Shown here: piece after piece, positions 40,323-50,689 of the stretch
How positions within the stretch are numbered: the first letter of the stretch is position 1
Layout: every line of letters begins with the position of its first letter
DNA from: Pasteurella dagmatis
Lineage (GTDB): Bacteria; Pseudomonadota; Gammaproteobacteria; Enterobacterales; Pasteurellaceae
Length of the DNA: 64,000 bases
Assembly: GCF_900186835.1 (NCBI RefSeq)
Contig: NZ_LT906448.1
Span: forward strand, 1,240,001 to 1,304,000
Reading direction: 5' to 3'
The notes under the pieces: model-generated
Database searches by the model: none
What the model was told of the DNA's origin: nothing
Seen by the model: only the letters and a program-made list of their open reading frames with translations
Made by a program: the position numbers and the translations under genes

Positions 40323-41225
40323 TTATTCTTCTTTATATTCTTCTGCTTTTTCAATTTCTGCTAACTGTTCATCCGTCACAGTAACGCGTAATTGAATAAT
40401 ACGACGGCTGTCAGCAGAAGTGACTTTGAAATTAATATTATCAACGGTGATCTCTTCACCCCGTTTCGGTAAATAACCAAAGGCTTGCATCACAACGCCA
40501 CCAATAGTATCTACTTCTTCATCTTCAAAATCAGTATTAAATTGTTGGTTGAAATCATCAATATCCGTTAATGCACGCACAGCATAAGTGTGGCGAGAAA
40601 GTTGGCGAATATTCACTACTTCTTCTTCGTCAAACTCATCTTCGATATCACCTACAATTTGCTCTAAAATATCTTCAATTGTGACTAAACCTGATACCGC
40701 ACCAAATTCATCGACCACAATCGCCATATGGAAACGCTCTGAACGGAAATCTTTAAGCATACGATCAACACGTTTACTTTCTGGTACAATCACTGCCGGT
40801 CTTAACAAAGGCAGTAAATCAAACTCTTCTGCATTAGAGCGTAAAAAACGTAATAGATCTTTGGCGTGTAAAATGCCTGCGATGTTATCTCTTTCATCAG
40901 TAATCACTGGAAAACGAGAGTGTGCAGATTCAATAATAGTATCAAGGCAGGAATCCAAATTTTGCTCGGTTTGAATAAACACGATTTGTGAACGAGGAAT
41001 CATAATATCGCGAACACGCAGTTCTGCAATTTCCATTACCCCTTCGATCATTTCTCGAGTATTTTGATCAATAAGGTCATTTTGTTCAGAATCTCGAATT
41101 ACTTCAACGAGTTCTTCACGATTTTTTAGCTCTCCTTGGAAAAAACGTCCAAAAAGCGATTGAAAAAAACTTTTTTTATTAGAGTGTTCAGAATGAGATA
41201 AATTTGATTGTTCTTCGTTTGCCAT
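40323..41225 (-). CDS. corC: CorC/YbeX-type CBS-domain protein
   Basis: 300-residue cytosolic protein with two CBS domains (about 65-185; [17 protein letters not shown] and [20 protein letters not shown]) and a C-terminal CorC_HlyC domain (about 205-290). In enterics YbeX/CorC is linked to magnesium/cobalt efflux and ribosome homeostasis. It sits before lnt as in E. coli (ybeX-lnt), supporting the assignment. Confidence 0.9.
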   Translation of the reverse strand: MANEEQSNLSHSEHSNKKSFFQSLFGRFFQGELKNREELVEVIRDSEQNDLIDQNTREMIEGVMEIAELRVRDIMIPRSQIVFIQTEQNLDSCLDTIIESAHSRFPVITDERDNIAGILHAKDLLRFLRSNAEEFDLLPLLRPAVIVPESKRVDRMLKDFRSERFHMAIVVDEFGAVSGLVTIEDILEQIVGDIEDEFDEEEVVNIRQLSRHTYAVRALTDIDDFNQQFNTDFEDEEVDTIGGVVMQAFGYLPKRGEEITVDNINFKVTSADSRRIIQLRVTVTDEQLAEIEKAEEYKEE

Positions 41226-41290
41226 AAATTTTTGAATAAGTATCTGTCAATATTGACTGTTGAAAATTAACATATTTTGGATGAGATAGC

Positions 41291-41316
41291 AAAAAAAGCC
41301 CCTAGACAGAGGGGCA
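41291..41316 (-). terminator. Terminator of galTKM
   Basis: Minus strand: GCCCCT/AGGGGC stem, 6-nt loop, then TTTTTTT. Confidence 0.92.
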
Positions 41317-41344
41317 AAGGAACTAACATTCGCATTTATCGTTA

Positions 41345-42376
41345 TTATAAGAATTGAAATCTTGTCCAATGATGATATTTTTCATTGGCTTTAGTCATAC
41401 CTCCATACTTCCACCATTCTGGATGATTTGGTGTATCTGGTAAGGCTTGGCTTTCTAACGCCACACCTGAATAATCCTGATACGTACCACTATTTCTGGC
41501 AGGGTTTCCCCCTAAAAAATTCCCAGTATAAAGTTGCAAAGCCGGTTGAGAAGTCCACACTTGCATAGTTAGAGAATTATCCGATGCACGTAAAACTGCA
41601 CTCGGCTCTTGATTATTCGTTTTATTCAATAAAAACGCATGATCATAACCTTTTACAATGACTTGATCATCTTGTAAAAAATCCTGTGCTATTGGCTTCA
41701 AATGCCGGAAATCAAAACTCGTCTCTTGTAAAGCTGTTAGAGGGGAATTTGGAATCCCTTCCATATCCACCGGTAAATAATAATTTGCATTTAAGCTTAA
41801 AAAATGTGAACGAATATCAACTCCATGTATAGCGTCCACTAAATTAAAATAGGCGTGATTAGTTAAATTTAATGGCGTATCCTTATCACTGATTGCGTCA
41901 AATACAATTTCAACGCAATTCTCTTCCGTAAGATAATAAGTGACTGTAACCTCAAGATTTCCTTGAAAACCCTGATCACCATCTGGTGAAAATAATTTAA
42001 AACTTACCGCACTTTCACCACATTTTTTTATCAGCCAACGTTGTTTATCAAAACCAATTACACCACCGTGTAAATGATGCAGATTTTGATTTGTAGTTAA
42101 ACTAAACTCTTTTCCTTTCAAACTAAATTGACCGTTTGCAATACGGTTTGCATAACGCCCTACCGTTGCACCAAAATAAGCATTTTGTACTTGATAATGT
42201 TCAATCTCACAGCCAATCAATACTTCTCGCAATTCATTTTGTACAGGCACCTTGCAAGACATCCAAGTTGCTCCCCAATCCATTACTTGGATAGACATTC
42301 CCTTACGATTAGAGAGCGTAACAACTTGATAAGGTAAACCATCCGGCGCTATTCCCTGTGCCGTTTGTACTAGCAT
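41345..42376 (-). CDS. galM: Aldose 1-epimerase (galactose mutarotase)
   Basis: Interconverts beta- and alpha-galactose before GalK. 343 residues. Family residues in [12 protein letters not shown] (catalytic His) and the C-terminal [19 protein letters not shown] (catalytic Glu). I start at ATG 42376 (MLVQTAQG), which lies 7 nt inside the galK end; the frame is open to 42403. Last gene of galTKM. A USS lies at 42006-42014. Confidence 0.95.
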   Translation of the reverse strand: MLVQTAQGIAPDGLPYQVVTLSNRKGMSIQVMDWGATWMSCKVPVQNELREVLIGCEIEHYQVQNAYFGATVGRYANRIANGQFSLKGKEFSLTTNQNLHHLHGGVIGFDKQRWLIKKCGESAVSFKLFSPDGDQGFQGNLEVTVTYYLTEENCVEIVFDAISDKDTPLNLTNHAYFNLVDAIHGVDIRSHFLSLNANYYLPVDMEGIPNSPLTALQETSFDFRHLKPIAQDFLQDDQVIVKGYDHAFLLNKTNNQEPSAVLRASDNSLTMQVWTSQPALQLYTGNFLGGNPARNSGTYQDYSGVALESQALPDTPNHPEWWKYGGMTKANEKYHHWTRFQFL

Positions 42377-43527
42377 ACACTCACTCCCTGTGATGCTGTA
42401 CAAACATAGAAGTCTTCTTTTAATCCCGTCTGTTTTTCATAATTGTCTGCAATAATTTGGCGTACCGCATCCACTTTATCAATTGGGGCAACAGCAACAA
42501 TACAGCCGCCAAAACCACCACCTGTCATTCGAGCACCACCCTCTCGGCCAATCGCTACCTGAGCTAACTCAACTAAATAATCAATTTGTGGCACAGTAAT
42601 CTCAAAATCATCACGCATTGAATCATGGGATTGCGCCATTAACTCACCTAACAATGCTAAGTTACCACTTTTTAATGCTTCTACCGCATCCAATACACGC
42701 TGATTTTCAGTCACCACATGACGTGCACGTTTTGCGACATCCACATCAAGTGCGGTCAGTTCTGCCTCTTTTTCTTTAAACTGCGCAAGAGAAACATCAC
42801 GTAATGCTTTTACACCAAAAAATTTCGCTGCAGTTTCACACTGCTGACGACGAGTATTATATTCTCCTGCCACTAAATCGTGTTTTACATGTGAATTGAC
42901 AATCATCACAGCCACATCCTGTGGAATTGGCGTAGGAGTTGTTTCCAATGTACGACAATCAATCATCAAAAGATGATCTTGTTGTCCCAAAGCAGAAATT
43001 AACTGATCCATGTTACCGCATTGACAACCAACAAATTGGTTCTCTGCTTTTTGGCCAATTAACGCAATATCCGTATTCGTTAATGACAAGTTGCCGAGTT
43101 GCTGACAGAATTTTCCAACTCCTACTTCCAATGAAGCTGAAGAACTCAACCCCGCAGATAAAGGTACATTGCCTGAAATCACTACATCTGCACCATTGCA
43201 AAACTCAGGACAACGCTCTTTAATAAATTTCACAATTCCACGTACATAGCCAGCCCATTTTTTTTCTGGATTCGGCGTAATAGGTTGATTAACATCAAAT
43301 TCATCCCACTCTTTTAAGTCGCTGGCATAAACCTTGAAAATTCCGTCATCACGTTTTCTACCACAAACCGCCGTTCCATAATTAATGGCACAAGGCATAA
43401 CAAAACCATCATTGTAATCAGTATGCTCACCGATGATATTTACTCGTCCCGGTGCATAAACGCATAATACTGCTTGTTCTTTAAAATGCTCTTCAAACAA
43501 TGATTTTGCTACGACTAATGGTGTCAT
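42370..43527 (-). CDS. galK: Galactokinase
   Basis: Phosphorylates alpha-D-galactose; GHMP kinase of 385 residues. Galactose signature [22 protein letters not shown] loop [17 protein letters not shown] and the C-terminal [13 protein letters not shown]. Overlaps galM by 7 nt. A USS lies at 42748-42756. Confidence 0.97.
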   Translation of the reverse strand: MTPLVVAKSLFEEHFKEQAVLCVYAPGRVNIIGEHTDYNDGFVMPCAINYGTAVCGRKRDDGIFKVYASDLKEWDEFDVNQPITPNPEKKWAGYVRGIVKFIKERCPEFCNGADVVISGNVPLSAGLSSSASLEVGVGKFCQQLGNLSLTNTDIALIGQKAENQFVGCQCGNMDQLISALGQQDHLLMIDCRTLETTPTPIPQDVAVMIVNSHVKHDLVAGEYNTRRQQCETAAKFFGVKALRDVSLAQFKEKEAELTALDVDVAKRARHVVTENQRVLDAVEALKSGNLALLGELMAQSHDSMRDDFEITVPQIDYLVELAQVAIGREGGARMTGGGFGGCIVAVAPIDKVDAVRQIIADNYEKQTGLKEDFYVCTASQGVSVC

Positions 43528-43596
43528 AAGTACGCTCCTTTACTTTTTATTATTTAAAACTTCAAATGATAAAAGGTGTAATACCTAATGGTGTTG

Positions 43597-44643
43597 TTAT
43601 TTTTCTTTATAATGTATTTCGCTTAATGCTTGTAAACGTTGTGCGGCTTGTTCGGCCGTTAAATCACGTTGTGACTCACCTAACATTTCATAACCCACCA
43701 TAAATTTTCTCACTGTTGCAGAACGCAACAATGGCGGATAAAAGTGCGCGTGTAACTGCCAATGCTCATTCTCTTCACCGTTAAACGGTGCTGCGTGAAA
43801 ACCCATTGAATAAGGGAATGAGGTTTCAAACAAGTTATCGTATTTTGTTGTTAATTTTTTCAATGCTAACGCAAGATCTTTTGCTTGTTCTTCCGTTAAA
43901 TCAGTTAAACGTTTTACATGTGCTTTTGGTAACAACAATGTTTCAAACGGCCAAATTGCCCAATAAGGTACAACGGCTAACCAATGTTCAGTTTCCACCA
44001 CAATGCGCTCTTTTAATTCCATTTCACGTTTCGCATAATCCATTAGCATTACAGAACCGTATTTTGCTAAATAAGCACGTTGTGTTTGGTCTGCGCGAGC
44101 AACTTCATTTGGTAAAAAACTATTCGCCCAAATTTGACCATGGGGGTGAGGATTTGAACATCCCATTGCAGCCCCTTTATTTTCAAAAATCTGCACCCAT
44201 TGGTATTTTTGACCAAGCTCACGTAATTGCTCTTGCCAAACTTTTACTACTTCAGTAATTTCATCAACACTTAATAAAGGAAGCGTTTTACTATGGTCAG
44301 GTGAGAAGCAAATGACTCGACTTTCGCCTTGTGCCTTTGAAATCTGAAACAAAGGATCATCTGATTTTTCTGGATTTGGTGTGTCTTCTAACAATGCAGA
44401 AAAATCGTTTTTAAAGACATAAGGCTTATGATAATTTGGGTTTTCTTCACCAGTAATACGTTTATTACCAGGACAAAGATAGCAACTCGGATCATAGTTT
44501 GGTTTTTCATCCTCGCTTACTTTCTCCTGCTGTCCTTGCCAAGGGCGTTTTGCCCGATGAGGAGAAACTAATACCCATTGATCCGTCAATGGATTGTAAC
44601 GACGATGAGGATGCTCCGTTGGCTCAAATTGCTGATGAGTCAT
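43597..44643 (-). CDS. galT: Galactose-1-phosphate uridylyltransferase
   Basis: Leloir enzyme exchanging UMP between UDP-glucose and galactose 1-phosphate. 348 residues, same as E. coli. Nucleophile His166 in the [10 protein letters not shown] motif; zinc cysteines in CYLCPGN (about 54-60). First gene of galTKM. The operon lacks galE, which must be elsewhere. Confidence 0.97.
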   Translation of the reverse strand: MTHQQFEPTEHPHRRYNPLTDQWVLVSPHRAKRPWQGQQEKVSEDEKPNYDPSCYLCPGNKRITGEENPNYHKPYVFKNDFSALLEDTPNPEKSDDPLFQISKAQGESRVICFSPDHSKTLPLLSVDEITEVVKVWQEQLRELGQKYQWVQIFENKGAAMGCSNPHPHGQIWANSFLPNEVARADQTQRAYLAKYGSVMLMDYAKREMELKERIVVETEHWLAVVPYWAIWPFETLLLPKAHVKRLTDLTEEQAKDLALALKKLTTKYDNLFETSFPYSMGFHAAPFNGEENEHWQLHAHFYPPLLRSATVRKFMVGYEMLGESQRDLTAEQAAQRLQALSEIHYKEK

Positions 44644-44657
44644 CTACTACTCCTTTT

Positions 44658-44673
44658 TTGAAACCGCTTACAT
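44658..44673. promoter_or_regulatory. GalR-type operator near the galT start
   Basis: TTGAAACCGCTTACAT matches GTGTAANCGNTTACAC at 11 of the 14 defined positions; it is in the predicted galT leader, about +15. Confidence 0.55.
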
Positions 44674-44687
44674 TTATATTGTGGCAT

Positions 44688-44693
44688 AAGATA
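44688..44693 (-). promoter_or_regulatory. Predicted -10 of galTKM
   Basis: Minus strand TATCTT (44693-44688). With a start near 44681 the upstream CRP site is centred about 41 bp before it, the class II position, so a poor -35 is expected. Confidence 0.45.
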
Positions 44694-44713
44694 ACAAATT
44701 CTGCAAAATAAAC

Positions 44714-44729
44714 TGTTAAGCGGATCACA
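44714..44729. promoter_or_regulatory. Predicted CRP site between galT and galR
   Basis: TGTTA-AGCGGA-TCACA matches TGTGA-N6-TCACA at 9 of 10 positions. Confidence 0.6.
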
Positions 44730-44787
44730 AAATTTAGAATTTATTAGTGGCTTTGATTATTTTTTGTGACTTAGTAAACAAATTTAC

Positions 44788-44803
44788 CAGTAACCGTTTT
44801 CAA
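44788..44803. promoter_or_regulatory. Second GalR-type operator, overlapping the galR promoter
   Basis: CAGTAACCGTTTTCAA matches the gal operator consensus at 10 of 14 positions. It is 130 bp, centre to centre, from the galT-proximal operator and covers the putative galR -35. Confidence 0.5.
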
Positions 44804-44826
44804 ATTATCCCTATTTTTTATATGAT
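44798..44826 (+). promoter_or_regulatory. Predicted sigma-70 promoter of galR
   Basis: TTTTCA (44798-44803), 17 bp, TATGAT (44821-44826); start near 44833. Confidence 0.45.
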
Positions 44827-44865
44827 ATTGGCAATATTATTTGATTATTTAGAAGGTAGAAAGAT

Positions 44866-45873
44866 ATGGTTACGATTCACGATGTTGCGAAAGAAGCAGG
44901 TGTTTCTGTCGCGACTGTTTCACGAGTATTAAATAATCACCCTTCTGCAAGTGCAAAAGCCCGTTTAGCTGTCGAAAGTGCGGTACAAAAACTAGGTTAT
45001 CAACCAAATGCCAACGCACAGGCATTAGCAATGAAGAATACTGATACTATTGGAGTCGTAGTTACTGATGTAACAGATCCTTTCTTCGCAATTTTAGTTA
45101 AAGCAGTCGATAAAGTTGCTGAAGAATATAAAAAAACGATTTTGATTGGAATTGGTTACCACAATGCTGAAAAAGAAATGGAGGCAATTGACACTTTATT
45201 ACGTAAGCGTTGTAGTTGCCTTGTTGTACATTCTAAAGCATTAACTGATGAGACATTAAAAAATTATTTTGCCAAAGTGCCTGGAATGGTTCTCATCAAT
45301 CGCATTGTAGAAGGTTATGAAAACCGTTGTGTGAATTTAGATAATCAAAAAGGCACTTACCTAGCAACAGAAATGCTCATCCGCCTTGGCCACAAAAATA
45401 TCGGTTACATTGGCTCAAATCACTACATTAGTGATGAAATGGAACGAAAAATGGGCTATCTAAAAGCCCTCGAAAACAACAATATTACATTTAATGAGCA
45501 CGCTGTAACTCACAGCTCACCTGATTTTGAAGGGGGAGAAGAGGCAATGATCAACTTACTTAGTTACAACTCAGATCTCACTGCAGTTGTTGCTTATAAC
45601 GACTCAATGGCAGCTGGTGCAATTTCCGTATTAAATGAAAACAACATTAATGTTCCAAAACAATTTTCAATCATTGGTTTTGATGATATGCCAATCGCAC
45701 GCTATCTCATACCCAAACTTACAACTGTAAGGTATCCTATTGATTTAATGGCTAATTATGCTGCAAAACTGGCGCTAAGTTTAGCGCACCAAGAAATTAG
45801 CGCACCAACAAATATCCAATTTAACCCAACGCTCGTACGGCGTTTCTCAACAGAGCAACCCGATAAAATGTGA
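44866..45873 (+). CDS. galR: GalR/GalS-type LacI-family regulator
   Basis: 335-residue repressor/isorepressor. [24 protein letters not shown] (about 3-23) and hinge, then sugar-sensing domain. Placed between galTKM and mglBAC, both of which carry matching operators, so one protein probably does the work of both E. coli GalR and GalS. AAGG precedes the start. A USS lies at 44976-44984. Confidence 0.93.
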   Translation: MVTIHDVAKEAGVSVATVSRVLNNHPSASAKARLAVESAVQKLGYQPNANAQALAMKNTDTIGVVVTDVTDPFFAILVKAVDKVAEEYKKTILIGIGYHNAEKEMEAIDTLLRKRCSCLVVHSKALTDETLKNYFAKVPGMVLINRIVEGYENRCVNLDNQKGTYLATEMLIRLGHKNIGYIGSNHYISDEMERKMGYLKALENNNITFNEHAVTHSSPDFEGGEEAMINLLSYNSDLTAVVAYNDSMAAGAISVLNENNINVPKQFSIIGFDDMPIARYLIPKLTTVRYPIDLMANYAAKLALSLAHQEISAPTNIQFNPTLVRRFSTEQPDKM

Positions 45874-45898
45874 TCTCAATAACATTTTCACCATTAAC

Positions 45899-45914
45899 TT
45901 GTAATCGTTTTCAC
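45899..45914. promoter_or_regulatory. GalR-type operator upstream of mglB
   Basis: The complement reads GTGAAAACGATTACAA, matching GTGTAANCGNTTACAC at 12 of 14 positions. It lies next to the CRP site. Confidence 0.6.
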
Positions 45915-45917
45915 AAA

Positions 45918-45933
45918 TGTGAGTAAGATCACA
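45918..45933. promoter_or_regulatory. CRP site of mglBAC
   Basis: TGTGA-GTAAGA-TCACA matches the CRP half-sites at all ten positions. It is centred 41.5 bp before the predicted start. Confidence 0.85.
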
Positions 45934-45954
45934 GTCTTCAACCCATTTTTACAG

Positions 45955-45960
45955 TATTAT
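45955..45960 (+). promoter_or_regulatory. Predicted -10 of mglBAC
   Basis: TATTAT; start near 45967, giving class II geometry with the CRP site and a leader of about 73 nt. Confidence 0.6.
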
Positions 45961-46039
45961 GCGAACCAGTTATCTAGGCAAAGTGGGTTAAAAGCAAAAA
46001 GATAATGCCATCTAATGAATATAACACAGGAGAGTTATT

Positions 46040-47032
46040 ATGAAAAAAACCGTTTTTAGTGCAGTTGCTTTAGCAATAAGTTTAGGTATTGCCTCTTCAG
46101 CAGCTCAAGCGGCAGATCGTATTGGTGTAACCATTTACAAATATGACGATAACTTTATGTCGCTAATGCGCAAAGAAATTAATAAAGAAGCGGAGCAATT
46201 CAAAAATATTGAGTTATTAATGAATGACTCACAAAATGCACAAGCGGTGCAAAATGACCAAGTTGATGGTTTAATTTCTAAAGGTGTGAAAGTGTTAGCA
46301 ATCAACTTAGTTGACCCAGCAGCAGCTCCAACAATTATCGGTAAAGCAAAACCAGATGACATTCCTGTTATTTTTTTCAATAAAGACCCTGGCGCAAAAG
46401 CAATTGGTAGCTATGAACACGCTTACTATGTGGGTACAGATCCAAAAGAGTCTGGATTAATCCAAGGCTCATTAATTGCTAAACACTGGAAAGCAAACAC
46501 AGCATACGATTTAAACAAAGACGGTAAAATCCAATATGTATTATTAAAAGGTGAACCAGGTCATCCAGATGCAGAAGCACGTACTAAATTTGTTATCGAA
46601 GAATTAAATAACCAAGGTATCCAAACTGAACAATTATTCATCGATACTGGTATGTGGGATGCCGCATTAGCGAAAGACAAAATGGATGCGTGGTTATCAA
46701 GCTCTAAAGCAGGTCAAATCGAAGTAATCATTGCAAACAACGACGGTATGGCTATGGGTGCATTAGAAGCAACTAAAGCCCACGGTAAAAAATTACCAAT
46801 CTTCGGTGTTGATGCATTACCAGAAGTATTGCAATTAATCAAAAAAGGCGAAATCGCAGGTACGGTATTAAATGACGGTGTGAATCAAGGTAAAGCCGTT
46901 GTTCAATTAAGTAACAACCTTGCAAAAGGTAAACCAGCAACTGAAGGTACAAAATGGGAATTAAAAGACCGTGTAGTACGTATCCCTTACGTGGGCGTTG
47001 ATGCTGACAATTTAGCTGATTTCTTAAAATAA
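46040..47032 (+). CDS. mglB: Galactose/glucose-binding periplasmic protein
   Basis: Receptor for the Mgl importer, 330 residues. Signal peptide [20 protein letters not shown] then AAQA, likely cut after [24 protein letters not shown] is the usual N-terminal strand-helix; the calcium loop is DLNKDGKIQ (about 158-166). GGAGAG precedes the start. A strong terminator-like hairpin follows. Confidence 0.96.
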   Translation: MKKTVFSAVALAISLGIASSAAQAADRIGVTIYKYDDNFMSLMRKEINKEAEQFKNIELLMNDSQNAQAVQNDQVDGLISKGVKVLAINLVDPAAAPTIIGKAKPDDIPVIFFNKDPGAKAIGSYEHAYYVGTDPKESGLIQGSLIAKHWKANTAYDLNKDGKIQYVLLKGEPGHPDAEARTKFVIEELNNQGIQTEQLFIDTGMWDAALAKDKMDAWLSSSKAGQIEVIIANNDGMAMGALEATKAHGKKLPIFGVDALPEVLQLIKKGEIAGTVLNDGVNQGKAVVQLSNNLAKGKPATEGTKWELKDRVVRIPYVGVDADNLADFLK

Positions 47033-47051
47033 CAAATAAGTTGTAACTTTC

Positions 47052-47078
47052 GGGGAGGTTCATCCTCCCCTCTTTTTT
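47052..47078 (+). terminator. Terminator-like hairpin between mglB and mglA
   Basis: GGGGAGG/CCTCCCC stem, 5-nt loop, then TCTTTTTT. A full intrinsic-terminator shape inside the operon; read-through must occur for mglAC. Confidence 0.8.
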
Positions 47079-47092
47079 ATGTGAGGTTGGAT

Positions 47093-48613
47093 ATGACCAC
47101 TCAAACTCCAAATCAAGACAGTGAAATACTGCTCACAATGACCAATGTCTGTAAATCCTTTCCTGGTGTAAAAGCATTAGATAACGCTAACCTTACTGTT
47201 CGTTCTCATTCTGTTCACGCATTGATGGGTGAAAATGGCGCTGGAAAATCAACATTATTAAAATGCTTATTTGGAATTTATAGCAAAGACGAAGGTGATA
47301 TTCTTTTCTTAGGCAAGCCTGTTGATTTTAAAACATCAAAAGAGGCTTTAGAAAACGGAATTTCAATGGTACACCAAGAGCTAAACTTGGTAAAACAAAC
47401 CACTGTAATGGATAACCTTTGGTTAGGTCGCTATCCATTAAAAGCAGGCTTTGTTGATCACGGAAAAATGTATCGTGACACCAAAGCAATTTTTGAAGAG
47501 TTAGATATTGATATCGAGCCAAAAGAAAAAGTGTCCAGACTTTCTGTGTCACAAATGCAAATGATCGAAATTGCAAAAGCCTTCTCTTATAATGCCAAAA
47601 TCGTGATTATGGATGAGCCAACTTCTTCTCTCTCAGAAAAAGAAGTTGAACATCTTTTCAAAATCATTGCAAAGCTCAAAGAGCGAGGCTGTGGCATCAT
47701 TTATATTTCACATAAAATGGACGAGATTTTCAAAATTTGTGATGAAATTACGATTTTACGTGATGGAAAATGGATCAACACCGTTGAAGTGAAAAACACA
47801 ACAATGGATGAAATTGTGTCAATGATGGTAGGTCGTGAACTTACACAACGTTTCCCTCCAAAAACAAACACACCAAAAGAAACTATCTTAACCGTAGAAA
47901 ATTTAACCGCACTTAATCAACCATCAATTCAAGATATCAGTTTTGAATTACGCAAAGGTGAAGTATTAGGTATTGCAGGACTTGTTGGCGCAAAACGCAC
48001 AGATATTGTAGAAACTATTTTCGGTGTACGTGAACGCAAATCAGGTTTGATTAAGCTACACGGTAAAGAAATGAAAAACCGTAATGCATTTGAAGCAATT
48101 AATAACGGTTTTGCCCTTGTTACCGAAGAACGCCGTTCTACTGGTATTTATGCAAACTTAAGCATTGAGTTTAACTCTTTGATTTCAAATATGAAATCTT
48201 ACATCTGTAAGTTAGGGTTATTAAGCAATGCAAAAATGAAAAGCGATACTCAATGGGTAATCGATTCGATGAATGTGAAAACTCCATCACATAAAACGAA
48301 TATTGGTTCATTGTCTGGCGGCAACCAACAAAAAGTCATTATCGGTCGTTGGTTATTAACGCAACCAGAAATCTTAATGTTAGACGAACCAACACGTGGT
48401 ATCGACATTGGTGCGAAATACGAAATTTACCAGCTCATTATGGAATTGGCGAAAAAAGATAAAGGCATCATTATGATTTCTTCTGAAATGCCAGAATTGT
48501 TAGGGGTAACTGACCGTATTCTGGTGATGAGTAACGGTAAAGTCGCTGGCATTGTGAATACCGCAGAAACCTCACAAGAAGAAATTCTACAACTCGCTGC
48601 AAAATATTTATAA
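47093..48613 (+). CDS. mglA: Galactose/methyl-galactoside ABC transporter, ATPase
   Basis: Double ABC ATPase of 506 residues. Domain 1: [37 protein letters not shown]. Domain 2: degenerate [10 protein letters not shown]-loop, [29 protein letters not shown] start at ATG 47093, with GAGG 6-9 nt upstream; GTG 47081 is less likely. A USS lies at 47906-47914. Confidence 0.95.
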   Translation: MTTQTPNQDSEILLTMTNVCKSFPGVKALDNANLTVRSHSVHALMGENGAGKSTLLKCLFGIYSKDEGDILFLGKPVDFKTSKEALENGISMVHQELNLVKQTTVMDNLWLGRYPLKAGFVDHGKMYRDTKAIFEELDIDIEPKEKVSRLSVSQMQMIEIAKAFSYNAKIVIMDEPTSSLSEKEVEHLFKIIAKLKERGCGIIYISHKMDEIFKICDEITILRDGKWINTVEVKNTTMDEIVSMMVGRELTQRFPPKTNTPKETILTVENLTALNQPSIQDISFELRKGEVLGIAGLVGAKRTDIVETIFGVRERKSGLIKLHGKEMKNRNAFEAINNGFALVTEERRSTGIYANLSIEFNSLISNMKSYICKLGLLSNAKMKSDTQWVIDSMNVKTPSHKTNIGSLSGGNQQKVIIGRWLLTQPEILMLDEPTRGIDIGAKYEIYQLIMELAKKDKGIIMISSEMPELLGVTDRILVMSNGKVAGIVNTAETSQEEILQLAAKYL

Positions 48614-48637
48614 AACACAGAATTAAGGAAATAAATT

Positions 48638-49648
48638 ATGGCTGCGTTACAACAAAACAAATCCCTTGATTTCTTTAAACAAAATGCAATCTACTTTGTA
48701 TTATTAATTTTACTCGGGATCATCATTGTTCAAGATCCAACCTTCTTGAACCTAAGAAACTTCAGCAACATCTTAACTCAATCATCTGTACGCTTAATTA
48801 TCGCATTAGGTGTGGCAGGCTTACTTGTTACACAAGGTACTGACTTATCAGCCGGTCGCCAAGTAGGTCTTGCTGCGGTGGTTTCAGCAACCTTGCTTCA
48901 AGCAATGGATAACTTTAACCGTGTATTCCCTGACTTACCTGAATTATCTATTCCATTAGTAATCTTAGTTGTTTGCGCTATTGGTGCAGTAATTGGTTTA
49001 GTCAACGGCTTAGTGATCGCTTACTTAAACGTAACTCCATTCATCGCTACAATGGGAACAATGATCATTGTTTACGGTATCAACTCGCTTTATTACGATG
49101 CGGTAGGTGGTTCACCAATTGCAGGCTTTAATGAAACTTTCTCGACTTTTGCACAAGGTTTCTTTAAATTTGGTTCATTCAAACTCTCTTACATCACTAT
49201 TTATGCAGCTGTTGCAACCTTTTTAGTATGGGTACTTTGGAATAAAACACGTTTCGGTAAGAATATCTTTGCTATCGGTGGTAATCCTGAAGCTGCGCGC
49301 GTATCAGGTGTAAATGTAGCTCGTAACTTAGTGGTTATTTATATGATCGCAGGGATGTTTTACGGCTTCGGCGGTATGCTAGAAGCTGGTCGTATCGGAT
49401 CAGCGACAAATAACTTAGGCTTTATGTACGAGTTAGATGCTATCGCAGCTTGTGTAGTAGGTGGTGTATCATTCGCTGGTGGTGTAGGTACAGTTATCGG
49501 TGTAGTGACGGGAGTACTCATCTTCACCGTTATCAACTACGGATTAACTTACATTGGTGTAAACCCATATTGGCAATACATTATTAAAGGTAGTATTATC
49601 ATCTTAGCAGTGGCAATCGATTCCCTCAAATATGCGAAGAAAAAATAA
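48638..49648 (+). CDS. mglC: Galactose/methyl-galactoside ABC transporter, permease
   Basis: Inner-membrane subunit, 336 residues, about ten hydrophobic segments. Family motifs GVAGLLVTQGTDLSAGRQVGL and ELDAIAACVVGGVSFAGGVG. TTAAGGA precedes the start; 24 bp after mglA. Confidence 0.95.
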   Translation: MAALQQNKSLDFFKQNAIYFVLLILLGIIIVQDPTFLNLRNFSNILTQSSVRLIIALGVAGLLVTQGTDLSAGRQVGLAAVVSATLLQAMDNFNRVFPDLPELSIPLVILVVCAIGAVIGLVNGLVIAYLNVTPFIATMGTMIIVYGINSLYYDAVGGSPIAGFNETFSTFAQGFFKFGSFKLSYITIYAAVATFLVWVLWNKTRFGKNIFAIGGNPEAARVSGVNVARNLVVIYMIAGMFYGFGGMLEAGRIGSATNNLGFMYELDAIAACVVGGVSFAGGVGTVIGVVTGVLIFTVINYGLTYIGVNPYWQYIIKGSIIILAVAIDSLKYAKKK

Positions 49649-49674
49649 AAAAGCATATAGTACTAGCAAATCAA

Positions 49675-49702
49675 AAGGCGATTCTATGAATCGCCTTCTT
49701 TT
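49675..49702 (+). terminator. Terminator of mglBAC
   Basis: AAGGCGATTC/GAATCGCCTT 10-bp stem with a 3-nt loop, then CTTTTCC. Confidence 0.85.
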
Positions 49703-49731
49703 CCTCTCTGCTCTTGGTTTCTAACAAACAA

Positions 49732-49740
49732 AAGTGCGGT
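49732..49740 (+). repeat. USS between mglC and the lipoprotein array
   Basis: AAGTGCGGT with AAAATTTTC after it; consistent with the extended USS consensus. Confidence 0.85.
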
Positions 49741-49923
49741 AAAATTTTCAAAAATTCTACATACTTTTGATGTCATTTATCAATTAGAAAAGATATCCAC
49801 ATAATCATACATCAGACGAAAAATACTGATAATAATCGCTATTAAAACTCCATTTGATATTCTATAATGAAATTGTAGTACACAAATTATACAGTGTTAT
49901 TCATGTAAAATAAGGAGACTATA

Positions 49924-50478
49924 ATGAAAAAAATCACTCAACTCAGTTTAGCTGCACTTTTGGCGTTTAATCTTGCTGCTTGCGATAATGCAAACAAAAC
50001 AAGTTCAAATACTGAAACCGCAAAAAAAGCAGAAATCCAACTCAGTCCACAAGAACAGTTCCGCTACGATTATGAAAAATTCGATAAATGGTATAGTGAA
50101 TCAGAAAAAGAAATGAATGAACAGTTTAAGTCAATTGAAGAAAAAATGGCAAAATTACAAAGTAATAATGGCAGTATGACTTCAGAAGATATTGATAAAT
50201 TATTTATACCTTTTACTGAAAAAAGTAATAAAGCCTTGCAAGAATTAGATACGCTTAATTTTAAGGATCCTGAACTCATTAACTATGCAACATTGGTTAA
50301 ACAAGCTTACCAAGGTGGTATCGAGACCTTACCATTGATGTTGAAAATGGCACTTGAACCAGGTAAAGCTATTCAAGACATTTCAAAAATAGAAGCTAAA
50401 TTCAATGCGTTCGAAAAAGTCCAACAAGATATGGAAAAAGAAAAAGTACGCTTAAAACAAAAATATGAACAAAAATAA
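49924..50478 (+). CDS. Tandem-array lipoprotein, copy 1
   Basis: 184-residue lipoprotein: signal peptide MKKITQLSLAALLAFNLAAC with lipobox LAAC (Cys20), Asp at +2, which in enterics favours inner-membrane retention. A low-complexity linker is followed by a helical domain, FRYDYEKFDKWYSESEKEM, and the family segment LDTLNFKDPEL. Most diverged of four tandem paralogues. AAGGAG precedes the start. TATAAT at 49863-49868 is a possible -10. No known domain recognised. Confidence 0.82.
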   Translation: MKKITQLSLAALLAFNLAACDNANKTSSNTETAKKAEIQLSPQEQFRYDYEKFDKWYSESEKEMNEQFKSIEEKMAKLQSNNGSMTSEDIDKLFIPFTEKSNKALQELDTLNFKDPELINYATLVKQAYQGGIETLPLMLKMALEPGKAIQDISKIEAKFNAFEKVQQDMEKEKVRLKQKYEQK

Positions 50479-50689
50479 TTAGATATTTTACCCCGAAATA
50501 AAATAGCCATCATTATAGTTGGCTATTTTTTAGTTTTTAATTAGCTTTCAAAAATACCTCGGATTTACATAAATTGATCAATATACAAAAATATTGATAA
50601 TAAAAAACTACCCCATCAATGCCGTGAGTGTATAATGGAGACAATAACGAATTTTCTATTATTTCAAGTATCTATTTTAAGGAAAACGT

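Noticed and set aside
43788-44258. 156-codon open frame opposite galT
   Set aside because: Lies wholly antisense to a certain gene, has no ribosome site and reads low-complexity Leu/Gln; a shadow of galT codon use.
47950-48010. Degenerate second P-loop of MglA (and of RbsA) taken as a damaging mutation
   Set aside because: The second nucleotide-binding site is normally degenerate in this sugar-ATPase subfamily.
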